64,000 nt of DNA from an uncultured Microbacterium sp. (GCF_943912325.1 NZ_CALTTX010000005.1:15294-79293); one strand, 5' to 3'. Counted from the first letter of the stretch, positions 27,344 to 34,531 are shown. Numbers and translations: made by a program. Notes: generated by a model from the sequence alone, not told the origin.

Positions 27344-28150
27344 ATGAGCGAACCGCATACACGCATCAGTCCGCGTGTCGACCATGTCGCGACGCGTGCG
27401 TTGACGGTCGACTTCGTCGGCGAAAGCTTCGTACCCGATCCCGACGCCGTCTTCTCGATTGGTCGCGAGGGCGACCTCGTCGTCGATGAGAATCCCTACT
27501 TGCATCGACGCCTGTTGACGCTTCACCGCGAGCAAGAGATGTGGTGGTTGAGCAACACGGGTCAGACGATCTCGGTCAGCCTCTCGACAGGCGACGGCAC
27601 GTACCAGGCGGTGCTCGGTCCCGGCGCGCGTGTGCCGGTGCTCTTTCCCCGCCTCGTGCTGCTGTTCACCGCAGGGCCCTTCACCTACGAGCTCGAGATT
27701 CGCAATCCTCACGCCTCGTTCGTGTCGAGCGTCGCGGCGCCAGCCGACAGCGACGGTGACGAGACGATCGGCGGAGTAACCCTCACGCCGGCGCAGAAGC
27801 TGCTGCTGCTGTCGCTCGCCGAGCCGCTCTTGCGCGATGGCGTCGTGGGTTCGAGCCAGATCCCGTCGTCGGCGCAGGCAGCCGAGAGACTCGGCTGGCC
27901 CCTGACGACCTTCAACCGCAAGCTCGACAATGTCTGCGACAAGCTCGCGCGCCAGGGCGTACAGGGCCTGCGCGGGGGCGCGGGTCGCCTAGCCACCAAC
28001 CGTCGCGCGCGACTCGTCGAGCACGCCGTGCTCTCGCGGCTCGTGGTTCCCGAAGACCTGCCGCTCCTCGAGCTCGCTCAGCAAGAAGCGGCGCAGGATG
28101 CCTCGGCGAACGCCATTCCCACGACGTCGGGCGGCGCCGGGGTCAGTTGA
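27344..28150 (+). CDS. FHA-like domain fused to a helix-turn-helix domain
   Basis: 268 residues closing the cluster. Residues 15-120 look like an FHA fold (FSIGREGDLVVDENPYLHRR, WWLSNTG) with a variant phosphopeptide loop. Residues 145-215 are a winged-helix-like segment: LTPAQKLLLLSLAEPLL, then SSAQAAERLGWPLTTFNRKL and DNVCDKLARQGV. This combination suggests a transcription factor that reads phosphorylation, though DNA binding is inference. RBS GGGGAGGG precedes the ATG. The 3' end overlaps the convergent AKR gene by eight bases. Confidence 0.75.
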   Translation: MSEPHTRISPRVDHVATRALTVDFVGESFVPDPDAVFSIGREGDLVVDENPYLHRRLLTLHREQEMWWLSNTGQTISVSLSTGDGTYQAVLGPGARVPVLFPRLVLLFTAGPFTYELEIRNPHASFVSSVAAPADSDGDETIGGVTLTPAQKLLLLSLAEPLLRDGVVGSSQIPSSAQAAERLGWPLTTFNRKLDNVCDKLARQGVQGLRGGAGRLATNRRARLVEHAVLSRLVVPEDLPLLELAQQEAAQDASANAIPTTSGGAGVS

Positions 28151-28991
28151 CCTCGTCGGGGTGCTTGCTGACGCGCCCTGAACCATCGCCCGGGTCGATC
28201 TCATCGATCGCGCGCACCTCGGCGTCGCTCAGGGCGAAGTCGAAGATGTCGATGTTCTCGGCGAGGCGCTCGCGCTTGACCGACTTCGGGAAGATGATGC
28301 GGCCGTGCTCGATGTGCCAGCGCAGCACGACCTGCGCGGGCGTCTTGCCGTGCGCGGCGGCCGCGGCGGCGACCGCGGGCTCGCTGAACAGGTCGTACTT
28401 GCCCTGACCGAGCGGACCCCACGCCTCGATGGCGACGTCGTGCCGCCGCGCCCACTCGGTGACATCTCGCTGCGTGTAGGCGGGGTGCAGCTCGATCTGG
28501 TCGACGACCGGCACGACGCCGGATTCGGCGATGATGTGCTCGAGGTGCGGCACGAGGAAGTTCGAAACCCCGATCGAGCGCGTGAGGCCCTCATCGCGCA
28601 GGTCGATGAGCTTGGTCCACGCGTGCACGTAGTTGTCGCGCGCGGGGGTCGGCCAGTGGATCAGGTAGAGATCGACGTGGTCGACCTGCAGTTTGTCGAG
28701 CGATTCGCGGATCGCAGCCGCCGGCTCGTCGCCGTCGTGTCGGTCGTTCCAGAGCTTGGTCGTGATGAAGAGTTCGTCGCGCGGAATACCGCTCGCCGCG
28801 ATCGCGGCACCGACCCCCTCTTCGTTTCGGTAGATCGCGGCGGTGTCGATGTGCCGGTAGCCCAGTTCGAGGGCCTCCGACACGGCGCGCTCGGTGTCGT
28901 CGGCATCGACGAGAAAGACGCCGTAGCCGAGCTGCGGAATGGTGTGGCCGTCGTTGAGGGGGATGCGGGGAACGTTCACGGTGTCAGTCAC
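28143..28991 (-). CDS. Aldo/keto reductase (2,5-diketo-D-gluconate reductase type)
   Basis: 282-residue NADPH-dependent oxidoreductase of the AKR5-like branch. Catalytic residues are visible: Asp and Tyr in RHIDTAAIYRNEEGVG, Lys in ITTKLWND and His in YLIHWPTP. Cofactor-binding IFPKSVKRERLAENI is near the C-terminus. The GTG start is supported by TAGGCT six bases upstream. It is unrelated to the preceding cluster and convergent with it. Confidence 0.92.
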   Translation of the reverse strand: MTDTVNVPRIPLNDGHTIPQLGYGVFLVDADDTERAVSEALELGYRHIDTAAIYRNEEGVGAAIAASGIPRDELFITTKLWNDRHDGDEPAAAIRESLDKLQVDHVDLYLIHWPTPARDNYVHAWTKLIDLRDEGLTRSIGVSNFLVPHLEHIIAESGVVPVVDQIELHPAYTQRDVTEWARRHDVAIEAWGPLGQGKYDLFSEPAVAAAAAAHGKTPAQVVLRWHIEHGRIIFPKSVKRERLAENIDIFDFALSDAEVRAIDEIDPGDGSGRVSKHPDEVN

Positions 28992-28997
28992 CCATTC

Positions 28998-29003
28998 AGC
29001 CTA
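28998..29003 (-). promoter_or_regulatory. -10 box TAGGCT, leaderless promoter of the second AKR gene
   Basis: TAGGCT, six bases, GTG. The 76-bp divergent gap to fpg also holds CAGGAT (29056-29061) six bases before the fpg ATG. Confidence 0.55.
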
Positions 29004-29067
29004 TGTCGAACCAGGGACATCGGGGCCGGGCGTCGACGGTGTCGGGAGTGCGTGACAGGATGTGGCC

Positions 29068-29877
29068 ATGCCCGAGATGCCCGAAGTCGAGCAACTGGCG
29101 CGCTTTCTCGCCGAGCGAACGCGCGGCCTGTCGATTTCAAGCATCCGCCTCGGCGCGATCGCGGCGCTGAAGACCTACGATCCCTCCCTAGACAGCCTCA
29201 GCGGCGCCGTGATCGAGATGGTCGAGCGTCACGGCAAGTTCGTCGTGATCGGCGTGCGCGATGCATCCGCCACCGATTCCTCGGCTTTGTATCTCGCCTT
29301 CCATCTCGCCAAGGCGGGGTGGCTGCGCTGGTACGAGCAGGTGCCGACGACGCTCATTCGACCCGGCAAGACCCCCATTGCGCTCCGCGTGACGCTCTCG
29401 GACGGCTCGGGGTTCGATCTGACCGAAGCGGGCACCAAGAAATCGCTCGCGGTTTACGTCGCGCGCGACCCCGGCGATGTGCCCGGCATCGCTCGTTTGG
29501 GGCCCGATCCGCTCGACCCGGCGTTCGACGAGGCGAGGTTCGCCGCGCTCCTCTCCGGTCGCCGCACGCAGATCAAGGGTGTGTTGCGCGACCAATCGAT
29601 CATCGCCGGGATCGGCAACGCGTACAGCGACGAGATCCTGCATGCCGCGCGGATGTCGCCCTACGCGCTAGCGGCGTCACTCAACGACGCCGAGGTCAAG
29701 AACCTCTACGCGGCGATGCGCGACACGCTGCGTGCCGCGATCGATGAAGCATCCGGTCGCCCTCCCGCCGATCTCAAAGACGCCAAGCGTCGCGGCATGA
29801 GCGTGCACGGCAGACGCGGCGAAGCGTGCCCCGTCTGCGGCGACACGGTCAGAAGCGTGTTCTTCGCGGATAAGTAA
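29068..29877 (+). pseudogene. fpg: Fpg/Nei DNA glycosylase, 5' part, cut by the integrated element
   Basis: Bifunctional glycosylase/AP lyase for oxidised bases. The ATG at 29068 gives MPEMPEVE, placing the catalytic Pro2 and Glu3 correctly; a GTG two codons earlier would not. The helix-two-turn-helix (QSIIAGIGNAYSDEIL) is intact. The zinc finger stops after its first half, CPVCGDTVRSVFFADK, because sequence changes at 29872-29873 where the element begins, and a stop follows at once. The second half (EYCATCQTGGK) lies at 36819-36897. The intact gene would encode 294 residues. The truncated 269-residue product lacks two zinc ligands and is probably inactive or impaired. Confidence 0.9.
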
Positions 29878-29903
29878 TTGGTACCTGTTTGCGCCCTACG
29901 GTT
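29860..29903. other. attL of the serine-integrase element
   Basis: Left junction: fpg sequence up to 29871, crossover dinucleotide AA at 29872-29873, then GTAATTGGTACCTGTTTGCG... of the element. The half-site motif CTGTTTGCGCCCTA (29885-29898) recurs inverted in attR at the same distance from the AA core. Confidence 0.88.
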
Positions 29904-29930
29904 TACAGTAGTTATCAGGTGCGATACAAT
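29902..29930 (+). promoter_or_regulatory. Consensus promoter TTTACA-N17-TACAAT for the capsid gene
   Basis: Near-perfect housekeeping-type promoter (TTTACA 29902-29907, 17-base spacer, TACAAT 29925-29930) immediately inside the left end of the element. It is the best sigma-70-like match seen in the window and gives a leader of about 130 bases. Confidence 0.75.
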
Positions 29931-29936
29931 CTTCGC

Positions 29937-30066
29937 GAACCCAGCGAAATAGCCCGCTGATCTGGGGAAAGTTGTAGCCGGAGGCTCCTTTTCCCGCAGT
30001 GAGCCGGGAGGCATAGGCCGGAGGCCCGATCCCTCGCAATCACCCACTGATTGTTAGGAGCTTGCC
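29937..30066 (+). promoter_or_regulatory. Structured 5' leader of the capsid gene
   Basis: Contains two nested hairpins: GGGAAA 29965-29970 with TTTCCC 29990-29995 enclosing AGCC-GGA-GGCT (29976-29986), and GGCC-GGA-GGCC (30016-30026). Both small stems present GGA in a three-base loop. AGGAG lies seven bases before the ATG. No known riboswitch was recognised. Confidence 0.5.
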
Positions 30067-31227
30067 ATGCGTGGCACTGCACTTTCGGACATCACGGGTG
30101 CCGACCGAGGCTTCAACGTCGGCGCCGATGTCCTCACCCACACTGCGGACGGTGTTTCGCTCGCGACCGTCTACGCCGAGATTCAGGCTTCGCTCGAAGA
30201 GTGGAACCGGAGTCGCGGCGTGATCTCGCGCCTGTTCACCTTCGACACGACCGATCCGTTCGCCCAGCTCGCGAAGGATCCGAAGCCTGGAGAGGACTTC
30301 GAGGAGGAGTCGGAGTTCGGCCAGCCCAAGGCCGCGCGGATCGAGGCCGATTGGCTGCGGATGGGGTATCCGCTCAACTGGTACGACTCGGCAACCCGCT
30401 TCACTCGCCGGTTCCTTCGCGATGTGACCGCTGATCAGCTCGCGACGATTCACGCTGATCGCCTCGAGGCGGACACTCGCCTGACCTTCCGCAAGACGCT
30501 GTCGGCGCTGACGGACAAGACCGTCGCTGGTAGCCGGAAGACAAACAAGGAGGGCTACGAGGTCTTCGATCTCTGGGACGGCTCGGCAGGTGAGACTCCG
30601 AAGGCGTGGGGTGGCAAGACCTTCACCGGCACGCACAATCACTACCTGGTGTCGGGCGCGGCAACCGTCGACTCTGCCGACCTGGAACAGCTGATCCTCA
30701 CGATTCAGGAGCACGGCTACGGCATCCGGGAGTCGAACGAGCGAATCGTGCTGATGATGCGCAAGGAAACCGCCATCCCCGACGCGATCCGCGGATTCCG
30801 CCGCGGCGTCGAGAACAACAACAGCGCGGTCGCGAAGTACGACTTCATCGCCTCGGATGCGACCCCCGCGTACCTCACGGCGGAGTCGATCATCGGCTCG
30901 GTGCCTCCGGGTACCTGGAACGACCTGCCGATCTTCGGTTCGTACGGCGATGCGCTTCTGTTCGAGTCGTACTGGATTCCGGAGGGCTACGTGATCGCGC
31001 TGGCGACCTCGGGCGCTGGCTCGGTTCGCAACCCCCTCGCGTTCCGTCAGCACGCGAACGCGTCGCTCCACGGTCTTCTCCTGACGAGTGACGACACTGC
31101 GGCGAACTACCCGCTTCAGAACAAGTTCTACACGCGCGGCTTCGGTGTCGGCGTTCGCAACCGTTCGGCTGCGGCTGTCATGCAGATCAAGGCCTCGGGG
31201 AACTACGAGAACCCGACCTGGCCGTAA
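30067..31227 (+). CDS. Phage major capsid protein, HK97-fold type
   Basis: 386 residues. The C-terminal third, with NPLAFRQHANASLHGLLL, FYTRGFGVGVRNRSAAAVMQ and IKASGNYENPTW, follows the pattern of actinophage major capsid proteins (the last strands of the HK97 fold). The N-terminal region is charged and may serve as the N-arm or scaffold-like delta region. No protease, portal or scaffold gene is next to it. RBS AGGAG, strong promoter upstream. It might instead be an encapsulin-like shell; no cargo gene is evident. Identification rests on pattern recognition. Confidence 0.65.
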   Translation: MRGTALSDITGADRGFNVGADVLTHTADGVSLATVYAEIQASLEEWNRSRGVISRLFTFDTTDPFAQLAKDPKPGEDFEEESEFGQPKAARIEADWLRMGYPLNWYDSATRFTRRFLRDVTADQLATIHADRLEADTRLTFRKTLSALTDKTVAGSRKTNKEGYEVFDLWDGSAGETPKAWGGKTFTGTHNHYLVSGAATVDSADLEQLILTIQEHGYGIRESNERIVLMMRKETAIPDAIRGFRRGVENNNSAVAKYDFIASDATPAYLTAESIIGSVPPGTWNDLPIFGSYGDALLFESYWIPEGYVIALATSGAGSVRNPLAFRQHANASLHGLLLTSDDTAANYPLQNKFYTRGFGVGVRNRSAAAVMQIKASGNYENPTWP

Positions 31228-31231
31228 GACC

Positions 31232-31300
31232 ACCGTCCCCGGAGGCCGCGGGTTCTACCTTTCTTACCGCCTGGTCTCGTCGATCCCCTCCGGGGACGGT
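31232..31300 (+). terminator. Long stem downstream of the capsid gene
   Basis: Perfect 14-bp inverted repeat ACCGTCCCCGGAGG (31232-31245) with CCTCCGGGGACGGT (31287-31300), 41-base interior. It starts five bases after the capsid stop. No T-tract follows, so it may be an RNA-stabilising or processing structure rather than a classical terminator. Confidence 0.4.
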
Positions 31301-31404
31301 ACCAATCTCGTCGCACCGAGGGTCTTCCATCCCTTTCAACCTCGGCGCGGCCGCGCTCGGTTGGTCCCGAGTGCGCGGACTGCGTGCGGCAGTCCGACCA
31401 GACC

Positions 31405-31442
31405 GGGAGTGCCGCCTTCCCTGGCGGTGGGGCGGCACTCCC
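31405..31442 (+). repeat. Hairpin before the zinc-motif gene
   Basis: Perfect 12-bp inverted repeat GGGAGTGCCGCC (31405-31416) with GGCGGCACTCCC (31431-31442), 14-base loop. It lies 39 bases before the next start codon. Possibly an attenuator or processing site in the capsid-operon transcript. Confidence 0.45.
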
Positions 31443-31480
31443 TTCAACCGCCAGACCGCCAGTGACCCGAAGGAGACACC

Positions 31481-31963
31481 ATGTCTTTCCTCAACGCCAA
31501 GACCCCAGACGAACTTCGCGATGCCATCCGCGCTAACCTCGCGGCCCAGTCGCTCGCGGACCAGACCGAAGCCGAGTGCGCCGAGGTCCGCGCAGTCGCA
31601 CCTGCCGAGAACGACTTCCTTCGTGACGAGCTCGCCACCGTGGTGCACCGAGCCCTGGTGAACCTCGATGAGTCCCATGACTTCGAAGGTTCCGCGCCGG
31701 TCGTCACCGTCAGCCCCTACGGCTACTCGCCTCGCTCAACCGAGCACACCCGCGACGGCGCTACGCCGATCTTCAGCGGCACTGTTCGGTCCTGCCACCA
31801 GTGCGGCGCATCGACAGTGCAGACCACGCCGTTCTGGCTCGCGCTCGGTCGACACGTTCTCCAGATTGACCTCTGCCACGCCTGCGCCGTCGACGCCATC
31901 GACCGCGGCGCGAAGGCGCAGAACCTCGTGATCCCCGATGCGTTGCCGGACGACTTCTCATGA
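31481..31963 (+). CDS. Element-encoded protein with CxxC...CxxC zinc motif
   Basis: 160 residues, not recognised. The N-terminal half is helical and acidic. The C-terminal half has SCHQCGAST and, about 30 residues on, DLCHACAVDAID, a likely four-Cys zinc site. RBS GAAGGAG precedes the ATG. Its TGA overlaps the next ATG (ATGA), so the two are coupled. Small proteins of this kind are common in actinophages; a nucleic-acid-binding role is only a guess. Confidence 0.7.
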   Translation: MSFLNAKTPDELRDAIRANLAAQSLADQTEAECAEVRAVAPAENDFLRDELATVVHRALVNLDESHDFEGSAPVVTVSPYGYSPRSTEHTRDGATPIFSGTVRSCHQCGASTVQTTPFWLALGRHVLQIDLCHACAVDAIDRGAKAQNLVIPDALPDDFS

Positions 31964-32139
31964 GCGACAAGCGACAGTGCGTTGGGGTGATCCTCAACCC
32001 GAAGGACCCACGGCAGGGAAATCGCTGCTCTCGGTGGGCGAAACAGGGCAGCGAATACTGCGGCGCTCACCAGGGCGAGGGCGGAACGGGCGTGCCCTAC
32101 GACCAGCAGAACCTCACAAGGAGGGTTGGGGTGTCGTGA
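31960..32139 (+). CDS. 59-residue zinc-knuckle protein
   Basis: Short gene read from ATG at 31960 to TGA at 32137-32139. The sequence RQCVGVILNP...GNRCSRWAKQGSEYCGAH has the C...C...CxxH spacing of small phage zinc-motif proteins. It is coupled to the previous gene by an ATGA overlap and to the next by a GTGA overlap at 32136-32139; AAGGAGG lies in its last codons. Function unknown, possibly nucleic-acid binding. Confidence 0.65.
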   Translation: MSDKRQCVGVILNPKDPRQGNRCSRWAKQGSEYCGAHQGEGGTGVPYDQQNLTRRVGVS

Positions 32140-32513
32140 TCCTCGATCCCAACATCGACACGACCTCTGCGAACGGCGAACTCGTCCTCAATGTGCTGAT
32201 CTCGGTTGCGCAGTGGGAACGGCGCATCATCAGTGAGCGCACCAAGTCCGGCCTCGCGGTCGTTCGACGCCGGCCGAATCCCGACAAGAAGGCAATCGGT
32301 CGCCCTCGAACGGTGCCCGATGACATCGTTGCGCGGATCGTTCGCGAGCACGCCGAGGGCATGACCTCGTACGGGATCGCGAAGAACCTCACGGCTGACA
32401 GTGTGCCCACGGCCCAGGGCGCGCCAAAATGGACTCCGCAGACCGTGAACCGGATTCTTGAGCGCGAAGCGTGCGGGACCGACAATGTGGCTGCGCTATC
32501 TGAAGCCTCGTAG
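32136..32513 (+). CDS. Serine-recombinase fragment lacking the catalytic N-terminus
   Basis: 125 residues matching the second half of a small resolvase/invertase: DPNIDTTSANGELVLN and VAQWERRIISERTKSGLAV, then an HTH region (GRPRTVPDDIVARIVREHAE, GMTSYGIAKNL). The first 90 or so residues with the nucleophilic Ser are absent. It could be called a pseudogene, but a GTG at 32136 overlaps the preceding stop (GTGA) with AAGGAGG nine bases upstream, so it may be translated as a DNA-binding remnant. A role as directionality factor for the integrase is speculative. Confidence 0.6.
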   Translation: MILDPNIDTTSANGELVLNVLISVAQWERRIISERTKSGLAVVRRRPNPDKKAIGRPRTVPDDIVARIVREHAEGMTSYGIAKNLTADSVPTAQGAPKWTPQTVNRILEREACGTDNVAALSEAS

Positions 32514-32552
32514 GCGACTCGGCGCACGCTACGGGAGAGGAAGCGCAATCGC

Positions 32553-32567
32553 CAGAAGTGACTTCTG
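32553..32567. promoter_or_regulatory. Palindrome CAGAAGTGACTTCTG
   Basis: Perfect 15-bp odd-centred palindrome in the gap after the recombinase fragment. Candidate operator for the XRE or wHTH protein of the element; no target promoter is obvious. Confidence 0.35.
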
Positions 32568-32591
32568 TCAGACACAATGTTAGGATGTCAG

Positions 32592-32659
32592 TGGACCATA
32601 CGGGAGTTGAACCCGTCGCGGCGAGTTTTGGAGACCTACCCGGCGAACCTGCATGGCCC
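32592..32659 (-). tRNA. tRNA-Trp(CCA)-like sequence, shortened D arm
   Basis: Read on the minus strand, the acceptor arms GGGCCAT/ATGGTCC pair along seven positions (one G-T), the T arm is perfect (ACGGG-TTCAACT-CCCGT) and the anticodon loop CTCCAAA carries CCA. The anticodon stem has one mismatch and the D-arm region is only about 14 bases, so total length is 68. There is no encoded 3' CCA. Likely a phage-type or decaying tRNA-Trp. Confidence 0.5.
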
Positions 32660-32669
32660 TAGCTTTTTG

Positions 32670-32705
32670 AGAAGCGCTCCGGTTGCCCCCGGGGCGCTTC
32701 TTTTT
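32670..32705 (+). terminator. Rho-independent terminator of the left element operon
   Basis: Stem AGAAGCGCTCCGG (32670-32682) with CCGGGGCGCTTCT (32689-32701), one G-T pair, followed by TTTTT. It closes the plus-strand genes 30067-32513. Confidence 0.85.
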
Positions 32706-32824
32706 GTCTACCTGTAAGGATAGCACACGTCTTCTTCTATGTGTCGACACGCCCACATTTAGCTATATGCGCGCTGGCCATAAAGTCTTTACAGGGGCTA
32801 CACTGTGTTCCAGGAGGTCACACC

Positions 32825-33697
32825 ATGAGCGATCCTGCCCCGTCCAAGCGCCCAAAGGGCCGATCCCCGGCATACCCGTCCATCGACCTGGAGCGAGCGA
32901 TCCACCGGGTGGACCAGGTCTTCCGTAAGGAGCGTCAGTATCCCGTCTCGACCTCGGTGATCCCGGGTCTATGGGGTTACTCGACGCTGAATGGGCCAGC
33001 TGCCCAGCAACTCTCCGCACTCCTCAAGTTCGGGTTGTTAGAGAGTCAAGGCAGCAAGGAAGCCCGCGAGGTCAAGGTATCCGACCTTGCAGTTCAGATC
33101 CTCAGCCATCCGAGTTCCGATGCTCGGCAAGATGCGATACAGGAGGCGGCGCTCCTTCCTCCGATCCACCAGGAGATGTGGGCGGAGTATGGGTCCGAAT
33201 TGCCGTCCGACTCCAACCTACTCTGGCGCCTCACACGAGACCGCGGGTTTACAGAGACCGGCGCGAAGGAGTTTGTGCGTGAGTGGCGCGAGACAATGGC
33301 GTTCGCACAGCTAGCGACGGATGCGAGCGCCTTCAGCGACGCTCAGGTCAGCGGCGAAGATGCAATCGACTTGGTCGACGCGAGCGCGGCGGAGCCGACG
33401 CGCGATCCAGAGGCTGGTCAGACTGCCGTGGCTGAGGACCCGGCGCGGTATCAGTTCCCGAGCCATCATGCGACACAAATCAGCCAGACCATGTCCGTCG
33501 CCGTGCCCGCAGGCGTGCAACAGTACCCGATCCCCATTGCGCTCTCGGGCCGACCGCCGGTCGTTATCTCAGGCGCGTTCCCACTCTCGGAGCCCGAATG
33601 GGCACGCTTCAAAGCCGTCCTGGACGCAATGAAACCAGTGCTAGTCGAGGAAGCAGTGCCTACGCAGCTTTCAGGGAGCTCAGGTTCGCCCGAATAG
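32825..33697 (+). CDS. Unknown element protein with wHTH-like N-terminus
   Basis: 290 residues. The N-terminal 140 residues belong to a recurrent type of hypothetical protein (YPSIDLERAIHRVDQVF, GYSTLNGPAAQQLSALLKFG, VSDLAVQIL, LPSDSNLLWRL) that looks like a winged helix followed by an all-helical domain. The rest is low-complexity with an Ala/Pro-rich tail. The ATG at 32825 follows AGGAGG; an upstream in-frame start lacks an RBS. The 5' region 32706-32824 is AT-rich and contains CCTGTAAGG and CTTTACAGG as inverted elements and TACACT as a possible -10. Transcriptional control or defence are both possible. Confidence 0.65.
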   Translation: MSDPAPSKRPKGRSPAYPSIDLERAIHRVDQVFRKERQYPVSTSVIPGLWGYSTLNGPAAQQLSALLKFGLLESQGSKEAREVKVSDLAVQILSHPSSDARQDAIQEAALLPPIHQEMWAEYGSELPSDSNLLWRLTRDRGFTETGAKEFVREWRETMAFAQLATDASAFSDAQVSGEDAIDLVDASAAEPTRDPEAGQTAVAEDPARYQFPSHHATQISQTMSVAVPAGVQQYPIPIALSGRPPVVISGAFPLSEPEWARFKAVLDAMKPVLVEEAVPTQLSGSSGSPE

Positions 33698-33714
33698 GGT
33701 CGGCTCGCCGCGGC

Positions 33715-33954
33715 TTACGCAAGGTGACGTTCAAGTAGCGCGCCGGCATCGGCGCCGAGCGCGCCCGCGATCCGGTGGATGTTGTCAAGGCTGATATTCC
33801 GTTCCCCGCGCTCGACCTGGCCAACGTAGCTACGGTCCAATCCAGCGCGATGCGCGAGTTCCTCCTGGCTCAGTCCCGCCGCAGTCCTCAGCTCGCGAAC
33901 GCGCGCACCGAACGCCGCTCGTTGTTCGAGCTGCTTCGGTGTTGCGGACGGCAC
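33715..33954 (-). CDS. Small XRE-type helix-turn-helix regulator
   Basis: 79 residues, essentially a single lambda-repressor-like domain: FGARVRELRTAAGLSQEELA, HRAGLDRSYVGQVERGERNI, SLDNIHRIAGALG. GTG start. It is convergent with the 32825 gene and divergent from the 34013 gene. Such a one-domain repressor is typical of integrated elements and may control the adjoining promoters. Confidence 0.88.
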   Translation of the reverse strand: MPSATPKQLEQRAAFGARVRELRTAAGLSQEELAHRAGLDRSYVGQVERGERNISLDNIHRIAGALGADAGALLERHLA

Positions 33955-34000
33955 TCAACAACGGTCGACCGATGATGTCTATGAGTCCACGGACTATGAG

Positions 34001-34006
34001 TACCAT
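34001..34006 (+). promoter_or_regulatory. -10 box TACCAT, leaderless promoter inside the element
   Basis: TACCAT, six bases, ATG of the 34013 gene: the same leaderless geometry as the chromosomal genes. It lies in the 58-bp gap opposite the XRE gene. Confidence 0.5.
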
Positions 34007-34012
34007 CGCCTC

Positions 34013-34513
34013 ATGGGCTTCAAAGAGTGGATCAAGAGTGAAGGCGTGCACGGTGAGCGTCGTGCTCAGGCAGGGATGAACCTGCTGACGATGAACGCAT
34101 CAGGGCTGATGACGGGCAAGTTCAACTACAACATAAAGGACGCCATTCTCACCTACGAAGGCGATTCGGCTCCGGCATCACGTCTCGGCTCGGTGGCGTT
34201 CTCTGCCGACGTCCCCGAGAAGCGCATGACCGCGACCCGCGTGGTCGCTGGCGCGGTACTCCTAGGCCCAGTCGGGATGGTCATTGGCGCGCTCGCGAAG
34301 AAGCAGAAGAACGGCGACGGTTGGCTCCTGATCGACGTGCTCGACGGTCCCACCGACGACTCTGAGCTACGCGCGCAGTGGCTGATCGAGGTCAAGAAGG
34401 GTGGTCGTGCCGACGCGATGAAGCTCGCGAACGAACTCGCCAACGCTAAACGTGCGGCGCGCGCGAATTCGTCGATCGACTCAGTCTCAGAAACGCCCGG
34501 AGAGGCGTCCTAG
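34013..34513 (+). CDS. Unknown protein with glycine-rich hydrophobic segment
   Basis: 166 residues, not recognised. A beta-rich N-terminal half (GLMTGKFNYNIKDAILTYEG) leads to a short hydrophobic stretch TRVVAGAVLLGPVGMVIGAL near the middle and a charged helical C-terminus. The hydrophobic segment could be a single membrane span or a buried hairpin. No signal peptide. Leaderless start. Confidence 0.65.
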   Translation: MGFKEWIKSEGVHGERRAQAGMNLLTMNASGLMTGKFNYNIKDAILTYEGDSAPASRLGSVAFSADVPEKRMTATRVVAGAVLLGPVGMVIGALAKKQKNGDGWLLIDVLDGPTDDSELRAQWLIEVKKGGRADAMKLANELANAKRAARANSSIDSVSETPGEAS

Positions 34514-34531
34514 GCGCATCTGCGACACCGA

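Noticed and set aside
8768..28150. Type VI-like secretion locus (kinase, phosphatase and FHA genes occur there too)
   Set aside because: No sheath, baseplate, VgrG or ClpV genes; actinobacterial PFNA-type gene order explains the set.
28143..28150. Overlap of convergent genes as a sign of a misplaced stop
   Set aside because: Both C-termini are consistent with their families; an eight-base convergent overlap is unremarkable.
32592..32659. 3' end of a tmRNA
   Set aside because: Acceptor halves are only about 50 bases apart and no tag-peptide region is present; a short tRNA fits better.
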